Assembly (NCBI GenBank): GCA_013138655.1
Contig: WTCI01000341.1
Location: 1-8,502 of the forward strand
Direction of reading: 5' to 3'
Source: Desulfuromonadaceae bacterium
GTDB lineage: Bacteria; Desulfobacterota; Desulfuromonadia; Desulfuromonadales; Geopsychrobacteraceae
DNA: 8,502 nucleotides
Under the pieces are notes generated by a model. The model was not told where the DNA came from and searched no databases. It was given only the letters and a program-made list of their open reading frames with translations. Shown here piece by piece: positions 1 to 8,502 of this stretch (position 1 is its first letter; every line of letters begins with the position of its first letter). Position numbers and translations under genes: made by a program.

Positions 1-99
1 GAACTCGGTCCGAATCGTCATCATCGGGTGACGTTCGCCGGGGTCAAGGAGCATTTAGGAGGCTGTCCGTATTCTCGGACAGCCTCCCAGGAGGGGTGA
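1..99 (+). CDS. rnhB: Probable ribonuclease HII, C-terminal end (partial)
   Basis: Frame 1 is open from the window edge to a TGA at 97-99 and gives 32 residues beginning ELGPNRHHRVTFAGVKEHL. The pattern of a histidine/arginine followed by a [TS]-F-x-[GP]-V stretch resembles the usual RNase HII C-terminus (HRRSF.PV type). RNase HII cuts RNA in RNA:DNA hybrids, including single ribonucleotides left in DNA, and its gene commonly lies directly upstream of yraN; here the stop codon abuts the yraN start (TGA ATG). The catalytic N-terminal part is outside the window, so the call rests on a short tail plus context. The last 13 or so residues come from a perfect inverted repeat (58-87) and look like a non-conserved extension. 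A different upstream protein cannot be excluded. Confidence 0.6.
   Translation, partial: ELGPNRHHRVTFAGVKEHLGGCPYSRTASQEG
58..87 (+). repeat. 12-bp perfect inverted repeat (RNA hairpin) before yraN
   Basis: GGAGGCTGTCCG at 58-69 is the exact reverse complement of CGGACAGCCTCC at 76-87, with the 6-base loop TATTCT. All 12 pairs are Watson-Crick and most are G-C, so a stable RNA hairpin is expected. It overlaps the last codons of the upstream reading frame and ends 2 bases before the yraN Shine-Dalgarno (GGAGG, 90-94). No T-run follows on either strand, so it is not a standard intrinsic terminator. It may be an mRNA processing or stability element, or a translational switch for yraN. Confidence 0.75.
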
Positions 100-471
100 A
101 TGAGTCATGAGCGGCAGACCCTGGGACGCTGGGGAGAAGAGCAGGCGGCTGTCTATTTGCGGAAACAAGGGCTGAAAATCCTTGCTCGTAATTATCGAGC
201 CCCGGTCGGTGAAATTGATATTATCGCCCGCAGTAAAAGAGAGTTGCTGTTCATTGAAGTCAAAACCCGGCGTGGGACCGGATTTGGCCTGCCGCAAGAG
301 GCTGTTGGCCCGCGCAAACAAAAACAGATTATTCGCACCGCCCAGTGGTATTTGAAGCAAGTAAAAATCGGCAATTTACAACCGAGATTTGATGTTGTGG
401 CAATTCTGTGTAAAAGTGATAATTCTGCTGAAATCAACCATCTGCCGGATGCTTTCGGTCTGGCAGATTGA
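100..471 (+). CDS. yraN: YraN family (UPF0102) nuclease-fold protein
   Basis: This 123-residue protein is full length for the YraN/UPF0102 family. Family landmarks are visible in order: an N-terminal helix with G-R-W-G-E-E-Q-A-A (9-17), GEIDIIA (37-43), FIEVKTR (51-57), RFDVVAI (96-102), and a C-terminal I-N-H-L-P-D-A-F (112-119). The D40 and E53-x-K55 arrangement matches the PD-(D/E)XK nuclease core, so a metal-dependent nuclease or Holliday-junction-resolvase-like fold is expected, probably cytoplasmic. No precise function is established for most members. ATG at 100 is preceded by GGAGG at 90-94, 5 bases away. It follows the probable rnhB stop directly and is followed after 24 bases by nadE, so it is probably mid-operon. 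The family call is firm; the activity is not. Confidence 0.93.
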   Translation: MSHERQTLGRWGEEQAAVYLRKQGLKILARNYRAPVGEIDIIARSKRELLFIEVKTRRGTGFGLPQEAVGPRKQKQIIRTAQWYLKQVKIGNLQPRFDVVAILCKSDNSAEINHLPDAFGLAD

Positions 472-495
472 CAGAAGTCTGGTGTAGGAGTGGAT

Positions 496-2460
496 ATGAC
501 TGATGCGGCAACGAATAGGTCAATCGATCTTGCCTGCTACGGCTTTGTCCGTCTTGGCGTTGCAACCCCGGAACTGCGTGTTGCCGATGTTGATTTTAAC
601 CTGCTGGAGATACAAAAAGTCGCCCGTGAGGCAAGTCGTCAGCAGTGTCGCTTACTCCTTTTCCCGGAACTTTCTCTGACCGGCTACACCTGTGCGGACC
701 TGTTCTTTCAGCAACAACTACAGAAACGGGTTGAACAGGCGTTGGTTGAGCTGGCTGCCTTTACTGCGGCAGAAGAGCTCTGCCTGGTCGTCGGTGCCCC
801 GCTTGCCACTGCGGGGCGTTTGTATAATTGTGCGGTGCTGATTGCCAAGGGCGAAATCTGTGGCGTCGTGCCGAAAACCTTCCTTCCGAATAGCGGCGAA
901 TTTTATGAGCAGCGTTGGTTTTCTTCGGCCCATGATCGCAGCAGTCATTTTATTTTCATCAACAATCAACAAATCCCCTTTGGTGATGACCTGCTTTTCC
1001 GGGCCGAGGACCATCCCGAATGCCTGATCGGAATAGAAATCTGTGAAGATGCCTGGGCGGTTGCCCCGCCGAGCGGTTCACAGGCCCTGGCCGGGGCGAC
1101 CTTGCTGCTCAACCTTTCGGCCAGTCCGGAAATCCTCGGCAAACAAGCATATCGGCGAGCATTGGTCGAGGCTCAGTCGGCCCGCTGCCTGGCCGCCTAT
1201 GCTTATGCTTCTGCCGGTCCGAATGAATCGAGTACCGATCTGGTTTTTTCCGGACACTCGTTGATTGCCGAAAATGGGCGGATTCTAGCCGAAACGGAAC
1301 GTTTTTGCTTTGCCAGCCAGCTTGCCCTGGCGGATGTTGATCTCGCGCGCCTGGTGGGGGAGCGGCAGCGCAACAGCAGTTTTGCCAGTGGTCATCCAGA
1401 GCACAGTTTTCGTACCCTTTCCTTTCGCTTTTCCCCGCCGCCGACCCTTGATCTACGGCGCCCGCTGTCCAGAACGCCTTTTGTACCGCCGGATAATGAT
1501 GAGCGGGATGCTCGGTGTCAGGAGGTCTTTCTGCTGCAGACCAGTGGCTTGGCAAAACGATTACGGCATACCGGGTCCAGGCAAGCTGTCATCGGACTTT
1601 CCGGGGGACTCGACTCGACTCTGGCGCTGCTGGTGACGGTCAAGGTGTTTGACCGGCTCGGTCTGGATCGGAAAGGAATCGTTGCCCTGACCATGCCCGG
1701 TTTCGGGACGACTGAGCGAACCCGCGGCAATGCCGAGGAACTCGCGGGCTTGCTTGGAGTTGAACTACGCGTGGTTCCGATTGATGCCGCAGTGTTGCAG
1801 CATTTTGCAGATATCGGCCACGACGAGACCCAGCATGACATCACCTACGAAAACAGCCAGGCCCGCGAAAGAACACAGATTCTTATGGATGTTGCCAACC
1901 AGGTCGGCGGTTTGGTGATCGGCACCGGCGATCTGTCGGAGCTGGCCCTCGGCTGGTGTACTTACAACGGTGACCACATGTCTATGTATGCAGTTAATTG
2001 CGGGGTGCCGAAATCTTTGGTTCGTTATCTGGTGGATTGGTGCGCTAAGGTTGAATTCAGTGATCGGATCTCGCAGGTTTTGGCGGATGTCTGCGCCACT
2101 CCGGTTTCTCCGGAACTTTTACCGCCCGATGTCGACGGGAATATCGGTCAGCTCACAGAGAAGGTAGTCGGCCCTTACGAACTGCATGATTTTTTCCTTT
2201 ACCAGGTGGTGCGGATGCATTTCCCACCGCAGAAGGTGCTGATGTTGGCCGAGCAGGCCTTTGATGATCTGCCGCGTGAAGAATTGATCCATTGGTTGTG
2301 CCAGTTCTACCGGCGTTTTTTCTCTCAACAGTTCAAGCGTTCCTGCCTGCCGGATGGGCCAAAAGTGGGAACGGTGGCCTTGTCACCGCGCGGTGACTGG
2401 CGGATGCCGAGTGATGCTGTAGTTGATCTCTGGCTCCAAGACTTGGAGTCGCTGGAGTGA
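496..2460 (+). CDS. nadE: Glutamine-dependent NAD+ synthetase (long, mycobacterial-type NadE)
   Basis: This enzyme performs the last step of NAD+ synthesis: ATP-dependent amidation of deamido-NAD+ (nicotinate adenine dinucleotide), with ammonia from glutamine (EC 6.3.5.1). The N-terminal nitrilase/CN-hydrolase domain (about 15-310) has the Glu-Lys-Cys triad: E58 in FPELSLTGY, K127 in VVPKTFLPN, and C183 in GIEICEDAW. The synthetase domain (about 335-654) carries the ATP pyrophosphatase P-loop SGGLDS (369-374), then GTGDLSELALGW and a C-terminal LSPRGDWRMPSD. About 654 residues, with the motifs GHSLIAENGRILAE and LPDGPKV, match the long Mycobacterium tuberculosis-type enzyme rather than the shorter form of about 540-580 residues. 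I chose ATG at 496, with AGGAG at 486-490 5 bases upstream; the GTG at 490 shares its G with that site. The stop overlaps rsmI by 4 bases, which suggests translational coupling. Confidence 0.96.
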   Translation: MTDAATNRSIDLACYGFVRLGVATPELRVADVDFNLLEIQKVAREASRQQCRLLLFPELSLTGYTCADLFFQQQLQKRVEQALVELAAFTAAEELCLVVGAPLATAGRLYNCAVLIAKGEICGVVPKTFLPNSGEFYEQRWFSSAHDRSSHFIFINNQQIPFGDDLLFRAEDHPECLIGIEICEDAWAVAPPSGSQALAGATLLLNLSASPEILGKQAYRRALVEAQSARCLAAYAYASAGPNESSTDLVFSGHSLIAENGRILAETERFCFASQLALADVDLARLVGERQRNSSFASGHPEHSFRTLSFRFSPPPTLDLRRPLSRTPFVPPDNDERDARCQEVFLLQTSGLAKRLRHTGSRQAVIGLSGGLDSTLALLVTVKVFDRLGLDRKGIVALTMPGFGTTERTRGNAEELAGLLGVELRVVPIDAAVLQHFADIGHDETQHDITYENSQARERTQILMDVANQVGGLVIGTGDLSELALGWCTYNGDHMSMYAVNCGVPKSLVRYLVDWCAKVEFSDRISQVLADVCATPVSPELLPPDVDGNIGQLTEKVVGPYELHDFFLYQVVRMHFPPQKVLMLAEQAFDDLPREELIHWLCQFYRRFFSQQFKRSCLPDGPKVGTVALSPRGDWRMPSDAVVDLWLQDLESLE

Positions 2461-3284
2461 GTGGCATCCTCTACGTGGTTGCGACGCCGATCGGCAATCT
2501 GGAAGATATGACCTATCGTGCCGTGCGGATTCTACAGGAGGTGGCGCTGATCGCTGCCGAAGACACCCGCCACAGTCGCAAATTACTTGATCATTATGCC
2601 ATCAAAACATCCCTGATTTCCTACCATGAACATAACGAAGAGCAGCGTGCCGCACAGCTGATCGGGAAATTGCAGGCCGGGGAGTCGCTGGCACTGATTA
2701 GTGATGCCGGAACTCCCTGCATCGCCGATCCCGGCTACCGGCTGGTATCACAGTGCCGTCGGGTGGGTATTCAGGTTGCGGCAGTACCGGGACCCTCGGC
2801 GCTGATCGCGGCACTCTCGATATCCGGTCTGCCGACTGATGCTTTTCGCTTTGTTGGTTTCTTGCCGGCTAAGGCACACGGTCGTCAGCAGATGTTGACA
2901 CAATTCAAGGATGAGCAGCAGACAGTTGCTTTCTACGAGGCGCCCCATCGTTTACAGTCCGCACTTCGGGATATTGTCGAAATCTGCGGCGGGGATCGGC
3001 AACTCGCTGTGGCCAGGGAATTGACCAAGCGTCATGAAGAGCTGTTCAGCGGCACGGCTGCCGAGGCGGTTGAGTATTACGCCGGAAAACGCGTTAAGGG
3101 TGAGCTGGTACTGCTACTTTCCCCCGCGCCAAAACGCACGCCGGAAGGAAGCGTCAAGGAGGCTTTGGCGCGACTGCACGCCGAGACTGACCTGCGCTGG
3201 AAAGAGATCGTCAAACAGGTGGCCAAAGAGTTCGGCCTGCCCGGCAGCGAGGTTTATAAAGAGTCGCTGAAACTGCGCGATTAA
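2457..3284 (+). CDS. rsmI: 16S rRNA (cytidine1402-2'-O)-methyltransferase RsmI
   Basis: RsmI methylates the ribose of C1402 in the 16S rRNA decoding centre, using S-adenosylmethionine (EC 2.1.1.198), on assembled small subunits. The 275 residues show the full set of tetrapyrrole-methylase-fold motifs of this family: ATPIGNLED (9-17), AEDTRHS (34-40), SYHEHNE (55-61), ISDAGTPCIADPG (81-93), VPGPSA (110-115), FYEAPHR (159-165), RELTK with HEE (187-195), and KGELVLL (214-220). Length is close to the E. coli protein (286). The start is GTG at 2457, overlapping the nadE TGA (2458-2460), with a GGAG at 2445-2448 that lies inside nadE. It is the last plus-strand gene of the cluster and ends 12 bases from the tail of the oppositely oriented ATPase gene, with no clear terminator between them. 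Confidence 0.96.
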   Translation: MSGILYVVATPIGNLEDMTYRAVRILQEVALIAAEDTRHSRKLLDHYAIKTSLISYHEHNEEQRAAQLIGKLQAGESLALISDAGTPCIADPGYRLVSQCRRVGIQVAAVPGPSALIAALSISGLPTDAFRFVGFLPAKAHGRQQMLTQFKDEQQTVAFYEAPHRLQSALRDIVEICGGDRQLAVARELTKRHEELFSGTAAEAVEYYAGKRVKGELVLLLSPAPKRTPEGSVKEALARLHAETDLRWKEIVKQVAKEFGLPGSEVYKESLKLRD

Positions 3285-3296
3285 TTCTCACAATAT

Positions 3297-4409
3297 CTAT
3301 GGAAAGTATTGAAGTACGTACAATCGAAAAACCGGGTTCATAAATTTCCATCCTTGATCGGTCTGGTAAATGATTTTTATCTGTGCCAGACGACCCAGAG
3401 ACTTGAGAACAGCTGAGGCATTCCGGCTGTCCGCGTGCTTCATGAATTTTTTTGCCGTGGGTTTTTCTCCGCCTATGGCCGCCAAGGCTGATAAGACCCG
3501 AACCTGATTGGATGTGAGTTTTGCCAGAATGGATTGGAAGGATAATACCTCGCGAGAGATCAACAGCTCTATCGCTGCACCGATATGGCTCTGACCGATC
3601 TCATCTCCGGGTTCTGTGGTGGCCCACAGGGCTTCGCAAAACTGCTGTACATCACCGGTAATCTCTCCTGCCAGAGAAAAGATATTTGTCATCTGTTCCT
3701 CACTGACAATACGTTTTCCGCTCCTGAATCGTTTCAGGAGGAATGGGGCAAATTCCGAGAATGACAGTGGTGAGACTGACAGGGGAATAGCCGCCTTGAA
3801 AAACGGCGAATCATGTGAGGTGAAAATCTCTTCCATTTGATGGCGAATGCTACCGGCAAAAATAAACGGAATCTCAGGTGCATGTTGAACCTGAGCCCTG
3901 AGTTCAGCGATAGCGGAATGGCTGTCCTTAATATCCAGCATGGCTTGAAATTCATCGATAACAACAATCAGGCGTTTATTTTTATGTGCTTTTTTGATCA
4001 GCCCAAAAATTTCCTGAAGACTGCTTTCCGTCAGTGGTACAGTAGAGTCCAGACTGATCATGGGCATCCCGGTCACGGGATCCAGAGAAAGGGTGGGGCG
4101 TAGTGAGGGGATACTTTTAATGAAACGTTCAAAAAAACCTGATTCCTGTTCCATGGTTCCCAGGGCGTATAGAAATTTTCGGCACAAGGTGTCGATTGAT
4201 TTGATATTCATCAAATCCAGCCGCAAGACGCGATAGGTTTTTTTGCGTTGGATTGCTTCAAAGATCAGACTTGTCTTGCCGACCCTGCGTTCACCATAGG
4301 TCACGACATTTTGACAGCTGTCTATATGCTGCTGCAATTCCTTAATCAGTGACTCCCGCCCGCAGAAGTCTTTGCCGATAACGATTGATCCATAATGAAA
4401 GGGATTCAC
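3297..4409 (-). CDS. P-loop ATPase with C-terminal winged-helix-like domain
   Basis: The protein is 370 residues from a GTG start at 4409, with GGAG 6 bases upstream. An N-terminal PFHYGSIV...FCGRE stretch leads to Walker A GERRVGKTS (39-47). Walker B is LIVVIDE (147-153), followed by a sensor-1-like strand FIFAGS (182-187) and then PLSVSPLSFSEF (209-220), in the order seen in the ATPase_2 (PF01637)/COG1672 group of AAA/STAND-like ATPases. The last 75 residues or so (from about 296) look like a winged helix: LTSNQVRVLSALA, then SAVLKSLGRLAQIKII, then a wing ending NPVFRLYVLQYF. No signal peptide or membrane segment is seen. Members of this group are widespread and mostly uncharacterised; some are linked to mobile or defence loci. 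No partner gene is adjacent here. Base composition is lower in GC than the neighbours (33-52% in sampled 60-base lines against 63% in a ligA line), which is consistent with transfer. A longer reading frame upstream runs into the acylphosphatase gene and is not a credible start. Confidence 0.85.
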   Translation of the reverse strand: MNPFHYGSIVIGKDFCGRESLIKELQQHIDSCQNVVTYGERRVGKTSLIFEAIQRKKTYRVLRLDLMNIKSIDTLCRKFLYALGTMEQESGFFERFIKSIPSLRPTLSLDPVTGMPMISLDSTVPLTESSLQEIFGLIKKAHKNKRLIVVIDEFQAMLDIKDSHSAIAELRAQVQHAPEIPFIFAGSIRHQMEEIFTSHDSPFFKAAIPLSVSPLSFSEFAPFLLKRFRSGKRIVSEEQMTNIFSLAGEITGDVQQFCEALWATTEPGDEIGQSHIGAAIELLISREVLSFQSILAKLTSNQVRVLSALAAIGGEKPTAKKFMKHADSRNASAVLKSLGRLAQIKIIYQTDQGWKFMNPVFRLYVLQYFP

Positions 4410-4440
4410 GGTCAACTCCAAAGCAAAGATGATTTCTAAA

Positions 4441-4469
4441 ATTATACCGTATAGTGCTATGCTAAACAA
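4441..4469 (-). promoter_or_regulatory. Sigma-70-type promoter of the ATPase gene
   Basis: Read on the minus strand, TTGTTT (4469-4464) and a perfect TATAAT (4446-4441) are separated by exactly 17 bases. Transcription would start near 4434, giving a leader of about 25 bases before the GTG at 4409, which just fits the GGAG site. The local 60 bases (4441-4500) are only about 22% GC (13 of 60). The spacer holds one copy of a 12-base direct repeat (4449-4460). Confidence 0.7.
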
Positions 4470-4504
4470 TAAATTATTTACTTTACTATTTAGTATAATG
4501 CTAT
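4449..4504. repeat. 12-base direct repeat pair plus palindrome at the ATPase promoter
   Basis: GTATAGTGCTAT (4449-4460) and GTATAATGCTAT (4493-4504) match at 11 of 12 positions and lie 44 bases apart, start to start. The first copy sits inside the -35/-10 spacer and the second lies upstream of the -35. Between them is the palindrome TACTA-TT-TAGTA (4484-4495), which overlaps the second copy by 3 bases. The layout resembles a two-site operator, but AT-rich DNA gives chance repeats more easily. Confidence 0.5.
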
Positions 4505-4588
4505 TTGGTTTGATTGGGTTTTGGAATGGCTTAGTGTGAAATTCTGGTGAGGGTAATACCCAGTTTTTAAAAAATGTCCATTGAAAGG

Positions 4589-4601
4589 TCCCGTAGCGGG
4601 A
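4589..4601 (-). other. Small hairpin after the acylphosphatase stop
   Basis: TCCCG-TAG-CGGGA forms a 5-bp stem with a 3-base loop, 4 bases past the acylphosphatase stop codon. On the minus strand it is followed by CCTTTCAATGG and then, after some spacing, a T-run near 4573-4568. The stem is short and the T-run is displaced, so it is at best a weak terminator for the ligA-acyP transcript. Confidence 0.3.
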
Positions 4602-4605
4602 ATGA

Positions 4606-4881
4606 TCAGCAAATCCGGAATCTGTCAAACTCACCGCTCGGCGCTTTCCACTCGATTTGCAGATCATCCACACGAGCGAGATCCGGGCCATTTTTACACC
4701 AATCAATCACTGCTTTGACGGTAGTTTCTTCCCCTTCAAGCACGGCTTCGACTGAACCGTCCGGGTTGTTACGGCACCAGCCTTTGACCCCGTAACGTTC
4801 GGCGGTATCTTTGGTGCTTTGCCGGAACCAGACCCCCTGAACCCGACCGGTTACACGAACTTCGGCCCTGACCTGCGGCAT
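4606..4881 (-). CDS. acyP: Acylphosphatase
   Basis: Acylphosphatases hydrolyse the carboxyl-phosphate bond of acyl phosphates such as acetyl phosphate or 1,3-bisphosphoglycerate (EC 3.6.1.7), in the cytoplasm. At 91 residues it is exactly the family length for the single ferredoxin-like alpha/beta domain. The first signature, VTGRVQGVWFRQ (10-21), holds the phosphate-binding loop and catalytic R20. The second, GWCRNNPDGSVEA (34-46), holds catalytic N38. The start ATG follows the ligA stop (TAG) after 2 bases, and its GGAGG site (4892-4888), 6 bases upstream, spans the end of ligA, so it is very probably co-transcribed and translationally coupled to ligA. The physiological role of bacterial acylphosphatases is not settled, and nothing here ties it specifically to ligation. 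Confidence 0.95.
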   Translation of the reverse strand: MPQVRAEVRVTGRVQGVWFRQSTKDTAERYGVKGWCRNNPDGSVEAVLEGEETTVKAVIDWCKNGPDLARVDDLQIEWKAPSGEFDRFRIC

Positions 4882-4883
4882 GA

Positions 4884-7103
<2,220 letters not shown>

Positions 7104-7123
7104 TTATTTGCCCTGGAGATTGA

Positions 7124-8380
7124 ATGTCCGACGACTTATTATGGCGCTTATTGGCTTTGCCGGCACTGCTGGTATTGTCGGGTTTCTTTTCCGGCTCCGA
7201 AACAGCTCTTCTCTCCCTCGATAAACTTCGCGTGCGCTTTCTGCAACAGCAGGGCCGACGCGGGGCTGACAAACTGGCGAAGCTGCTGGATAATCCTGAT
7301 CGCTTACTGAGCGGGATTCTGGTTGGCAACAACCTGATAAATATCGCTGCCTCGGTTATCGCAACCGGTCTGTTTATCGGTTATTTCGGCGAACAGGGAG
7401 AGTGGTTGACAGTCATAATTCTCACCCCGATTTTGCTGATTTTTGCCGAAGTCTGTCCGAAAACCTATGCGGCGCAGTATCCGGAAAAAATGTCTTTCTT
7501 TGTCCTCAACCCGATTCGCCTGGTTATCTGGCTGCTGACTCCCGTCGTTTATGTTGTTTCGACACTGTCGCGTATTCTGACCAGTTCTTTCCGTGGCAAA
7601 GAGGCTGAAGGGCTGGCGGTTTCTGAAGATGAGATCCGGGCGATTATCGAGGTGGGGGAGGAGTCAGGAGTGGTGGCGGCCGAGCAGCGACGGATGCTGC
7701 ACGGTATCTTCGATCTCTCCGAGACCCGGGTGCGTGACGTGATGATTCCGCGGACCGAGGTTATCGGGATTGATATCACGGCGAGTTTTCAGGAAGTGCT
7801 GGACCTTATCAGGAGCGACAATCATTCACGATTTCCCGTTTTCAGTGACAGCCTGGATAGTGTTGTCGGCGTCGTTCATTCCAAGGAAGTCTTTGCTTTT
7901 ATTGATCGTACGGAAGATTTTTCGCTCCGGGATCTCTGTCGAAAACCCTATTTTGTTCCCGAGTCAAAACGGATTGCCGTGTTGTTGCAGAGTTTTCGCC
8001 AGAAGCGTCAACATCTGGCGATGGTTGTCGATGAATATGGCGGAGTGGAGGGGATTGTCACTCTGGAGGATGTTGTCGAAGAGATCGTTGGCGAAATCCA
8101 TGATGAGTACGATATTGAAGAGATCGATTTTCGACAGCTGGCGCCGGGGCGCTTTCTGGTGGATGGGGCGGTATCTCTACGTGCAGTCAACCGTTATTTT
8201 AAGCTCGAGCTGCCCGACGACCATGTCACGACATTGGCTGGCTATCTGTTGCGGATTATGGGGAAAATTCCCAGCGAAGGGGAATCTTTCGAGGAAAATG
8301 GCATTATCTTCCAGGTTAAGCGGATGGAGGATCGGCGGATTGAAGAAGTTGAGATGACGCTTGGCGAGAAGGTTGATTGA
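7124..8380 (+). CDS. CNNM/CorB-type membrane protein (DUF21, CBS pair, CorC/HlyC domain)
   Basis: The 418 residues form a complete cyclin M-like ion transporter. The DUF21/CNNM transmembrane domain (about 1-165) has four hydrophobic segments (roughly 7-27, 62-88, 95-115, 125-150) and the family motifs SGSETALLS (23-31), LVGNNLINI (66-74) and EVCPKT (109-114). A cytosolic CBS pair (about 205-330) follows, with VMIPR (206-210) and VVDEYGGVEGIVTLEDVVEE (301-320); such pairs bind adenine nucleotides, usually Mg-ATP. A CorC_HlyC accessory domain (about 340-415) ends the protein. Homologues (CorB/YfjD, PaeA, MpfA) are linked to Mg2+/Co2+ or cadaverine export, and the substrate here is unknown. Older names such as haemolysin or TlyC are misleading. 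ATG has GGAG at 7115-7118, 5 bases upstream. It is divergent from ligA and looks monocistronic as far as the window shows. Confidence 0.93.
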   Translation: MSDDLLWRLLALPALLVLSGFFSGSETALLSLDKLRVRFLQQQGRRGADKLAKLLDNPDRLLSGILVGNNLINIAASVIATGLFIGYFGEQGEWLTVIILTPILLIFAEVCPKTYAAQYPEKMSFFVLNPIRLVIWLLTPVVYVVSTLSRILTSSFRGKEAEGLAVSEDEIRAIIEVGEESGVVAAEQRRMLHGIFDLSETRVRDVMIPRTEVIGIDITASFQEVLDLIRSDNHSRFPVFSDSLDSVVGVVHSKEVFAFIDRTEDFSLRDLCRKPYFVPESKRIAVLLQSFRQKRQHLAMVVDEYGGVEGIVTLEDVVEEIVGEIHDEYDIEEIDFRQLAPGRFLVDGAVSLRAVNRYFKLELPDDHVTTLAGYLLRIMGKIPSEGESFEENGIIFQVKRMEDRRIEEVEMTLGEKVD

Positions 8381-8502
8381 ACACCGCATGTATTGCCCGA
8401 TCCCGCCACTTGTTCCTGCCAGAAAACCACTCCACAGTAGCGTAGCTGGTCACCAGGATTGCCTCTCACTGCAGCATTGCAGCAGAAGAGCTCTCCTGTC
8501 CA
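8381..8502. other. Intergenic tail without a supported gene
   Basis: No convincing coding sequence starts or ends here on either strand, and no T-run terminator follows the CNNM/CorB-type gene. Only tiny palindromes are seen: CTGGT-C-ACCAG at 8446-8456 and a short CTGCA-GCAT-TGCAG hairpin in 8468-8485. The region may be a leader of the next gene outside the window. Confidence 0.5.

Noticed and set aside
58..87. Intrinsic terminator at the long hairpin
   Set aside because: No T-run follows the stem on either strand, and the next gene begins 12 bases later in the same direction.
490..495. GTG at 490 as the nadE start
   Set aside because: It overlaps the AGGAG that serves the ATG at 496; the difference is only two residues.
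4410..4706. N-terminal extension of the ATPase reading frame to an ATG at 4706, including a hydrophobic stretch that looks like a membrane helix
   Set aside because: It would overlap the 3' end of the acylphosphatase gene and run through the promoter; the GTG at 4409 has a proper Shine-Dalgarno. The hydrophobic residues come from AT-rich noncoding DNA.
8436..8456. tRNA D-arm-like string (TAGCGTAGCTGGT) near the end
   Set aside because: No acceptor stem, anticodon arm or T-arm can be paired around it.

Overview
The window is a chromosomal stretch of housekeeping genes, with one gene that looks like a later arrival. Gene content and protein style fit a Gram-negative bacterium, most likely a deltaproteobacterium of the Desulfuromonas/Geobacter/Pelobacter type: an RNase HII-YraN-NadE-RsmI run, moderately GC-rich codons, and good Shine-Dalgarno sites. 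This placement is inferred from the look of the proteins and was not tested by a search.

Layout. Bases 1-3284, plus strand, form a tight co-directional cluster: the 3' end of a probable RNase HII gene (rnhB), the YraN-family nuclease-fold protein, a long glutamine-dependent NAD+ synthetase (nadE), and the 16S rRNA 2'-O-methyltransferase rsmI. The gaps are none or very short, and nadE and rsmI overlap by 4 bases. Bases 3297-4409, minus strand, encode a P-loop ATPase with a probable C-terminal winged helix. It lies tail to tail with rsmI and follows an AT-rich 196-base gap that carries its own promoter and repeats. Bases 4606-6947, minus strand, are a second unit: NAD+-dependent DNA ligase (ligA), then acylphosphatase 2 bases downstream. 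A 176-base divergent promoter region (6948-7123) separates ligA from a plus-strand CNNM/CorB-type membrane protein with DUF21, CBS-pair and CorC/HlyC domains (7124-8380). The last 122 bases hold no gene that I can support.

How the genes relate. The left cluster combines nucleic-acid maintenance (RNase HII, YraN), cofactor synthesis (NadE) and ribosome maturation (RsmI). NadE makes the NAD+ that LigA consumes, but the two are on opposite strands in different units, so this is probably coincidence. The parts that ordinary annotation does not explain are the regulatory DNA and the ATPase cassette: a 12-bp perfect hairpin just before the yraN ribosome binding site; a near-perfect 12-base direct repeat placed in the spacer and upstream of the ATPase promoter; and a CTTGTCG heptamer present three times around the ligA promoter. 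I see no CRISPR array, rRNA or tRNA gene, transposase or phage gene.
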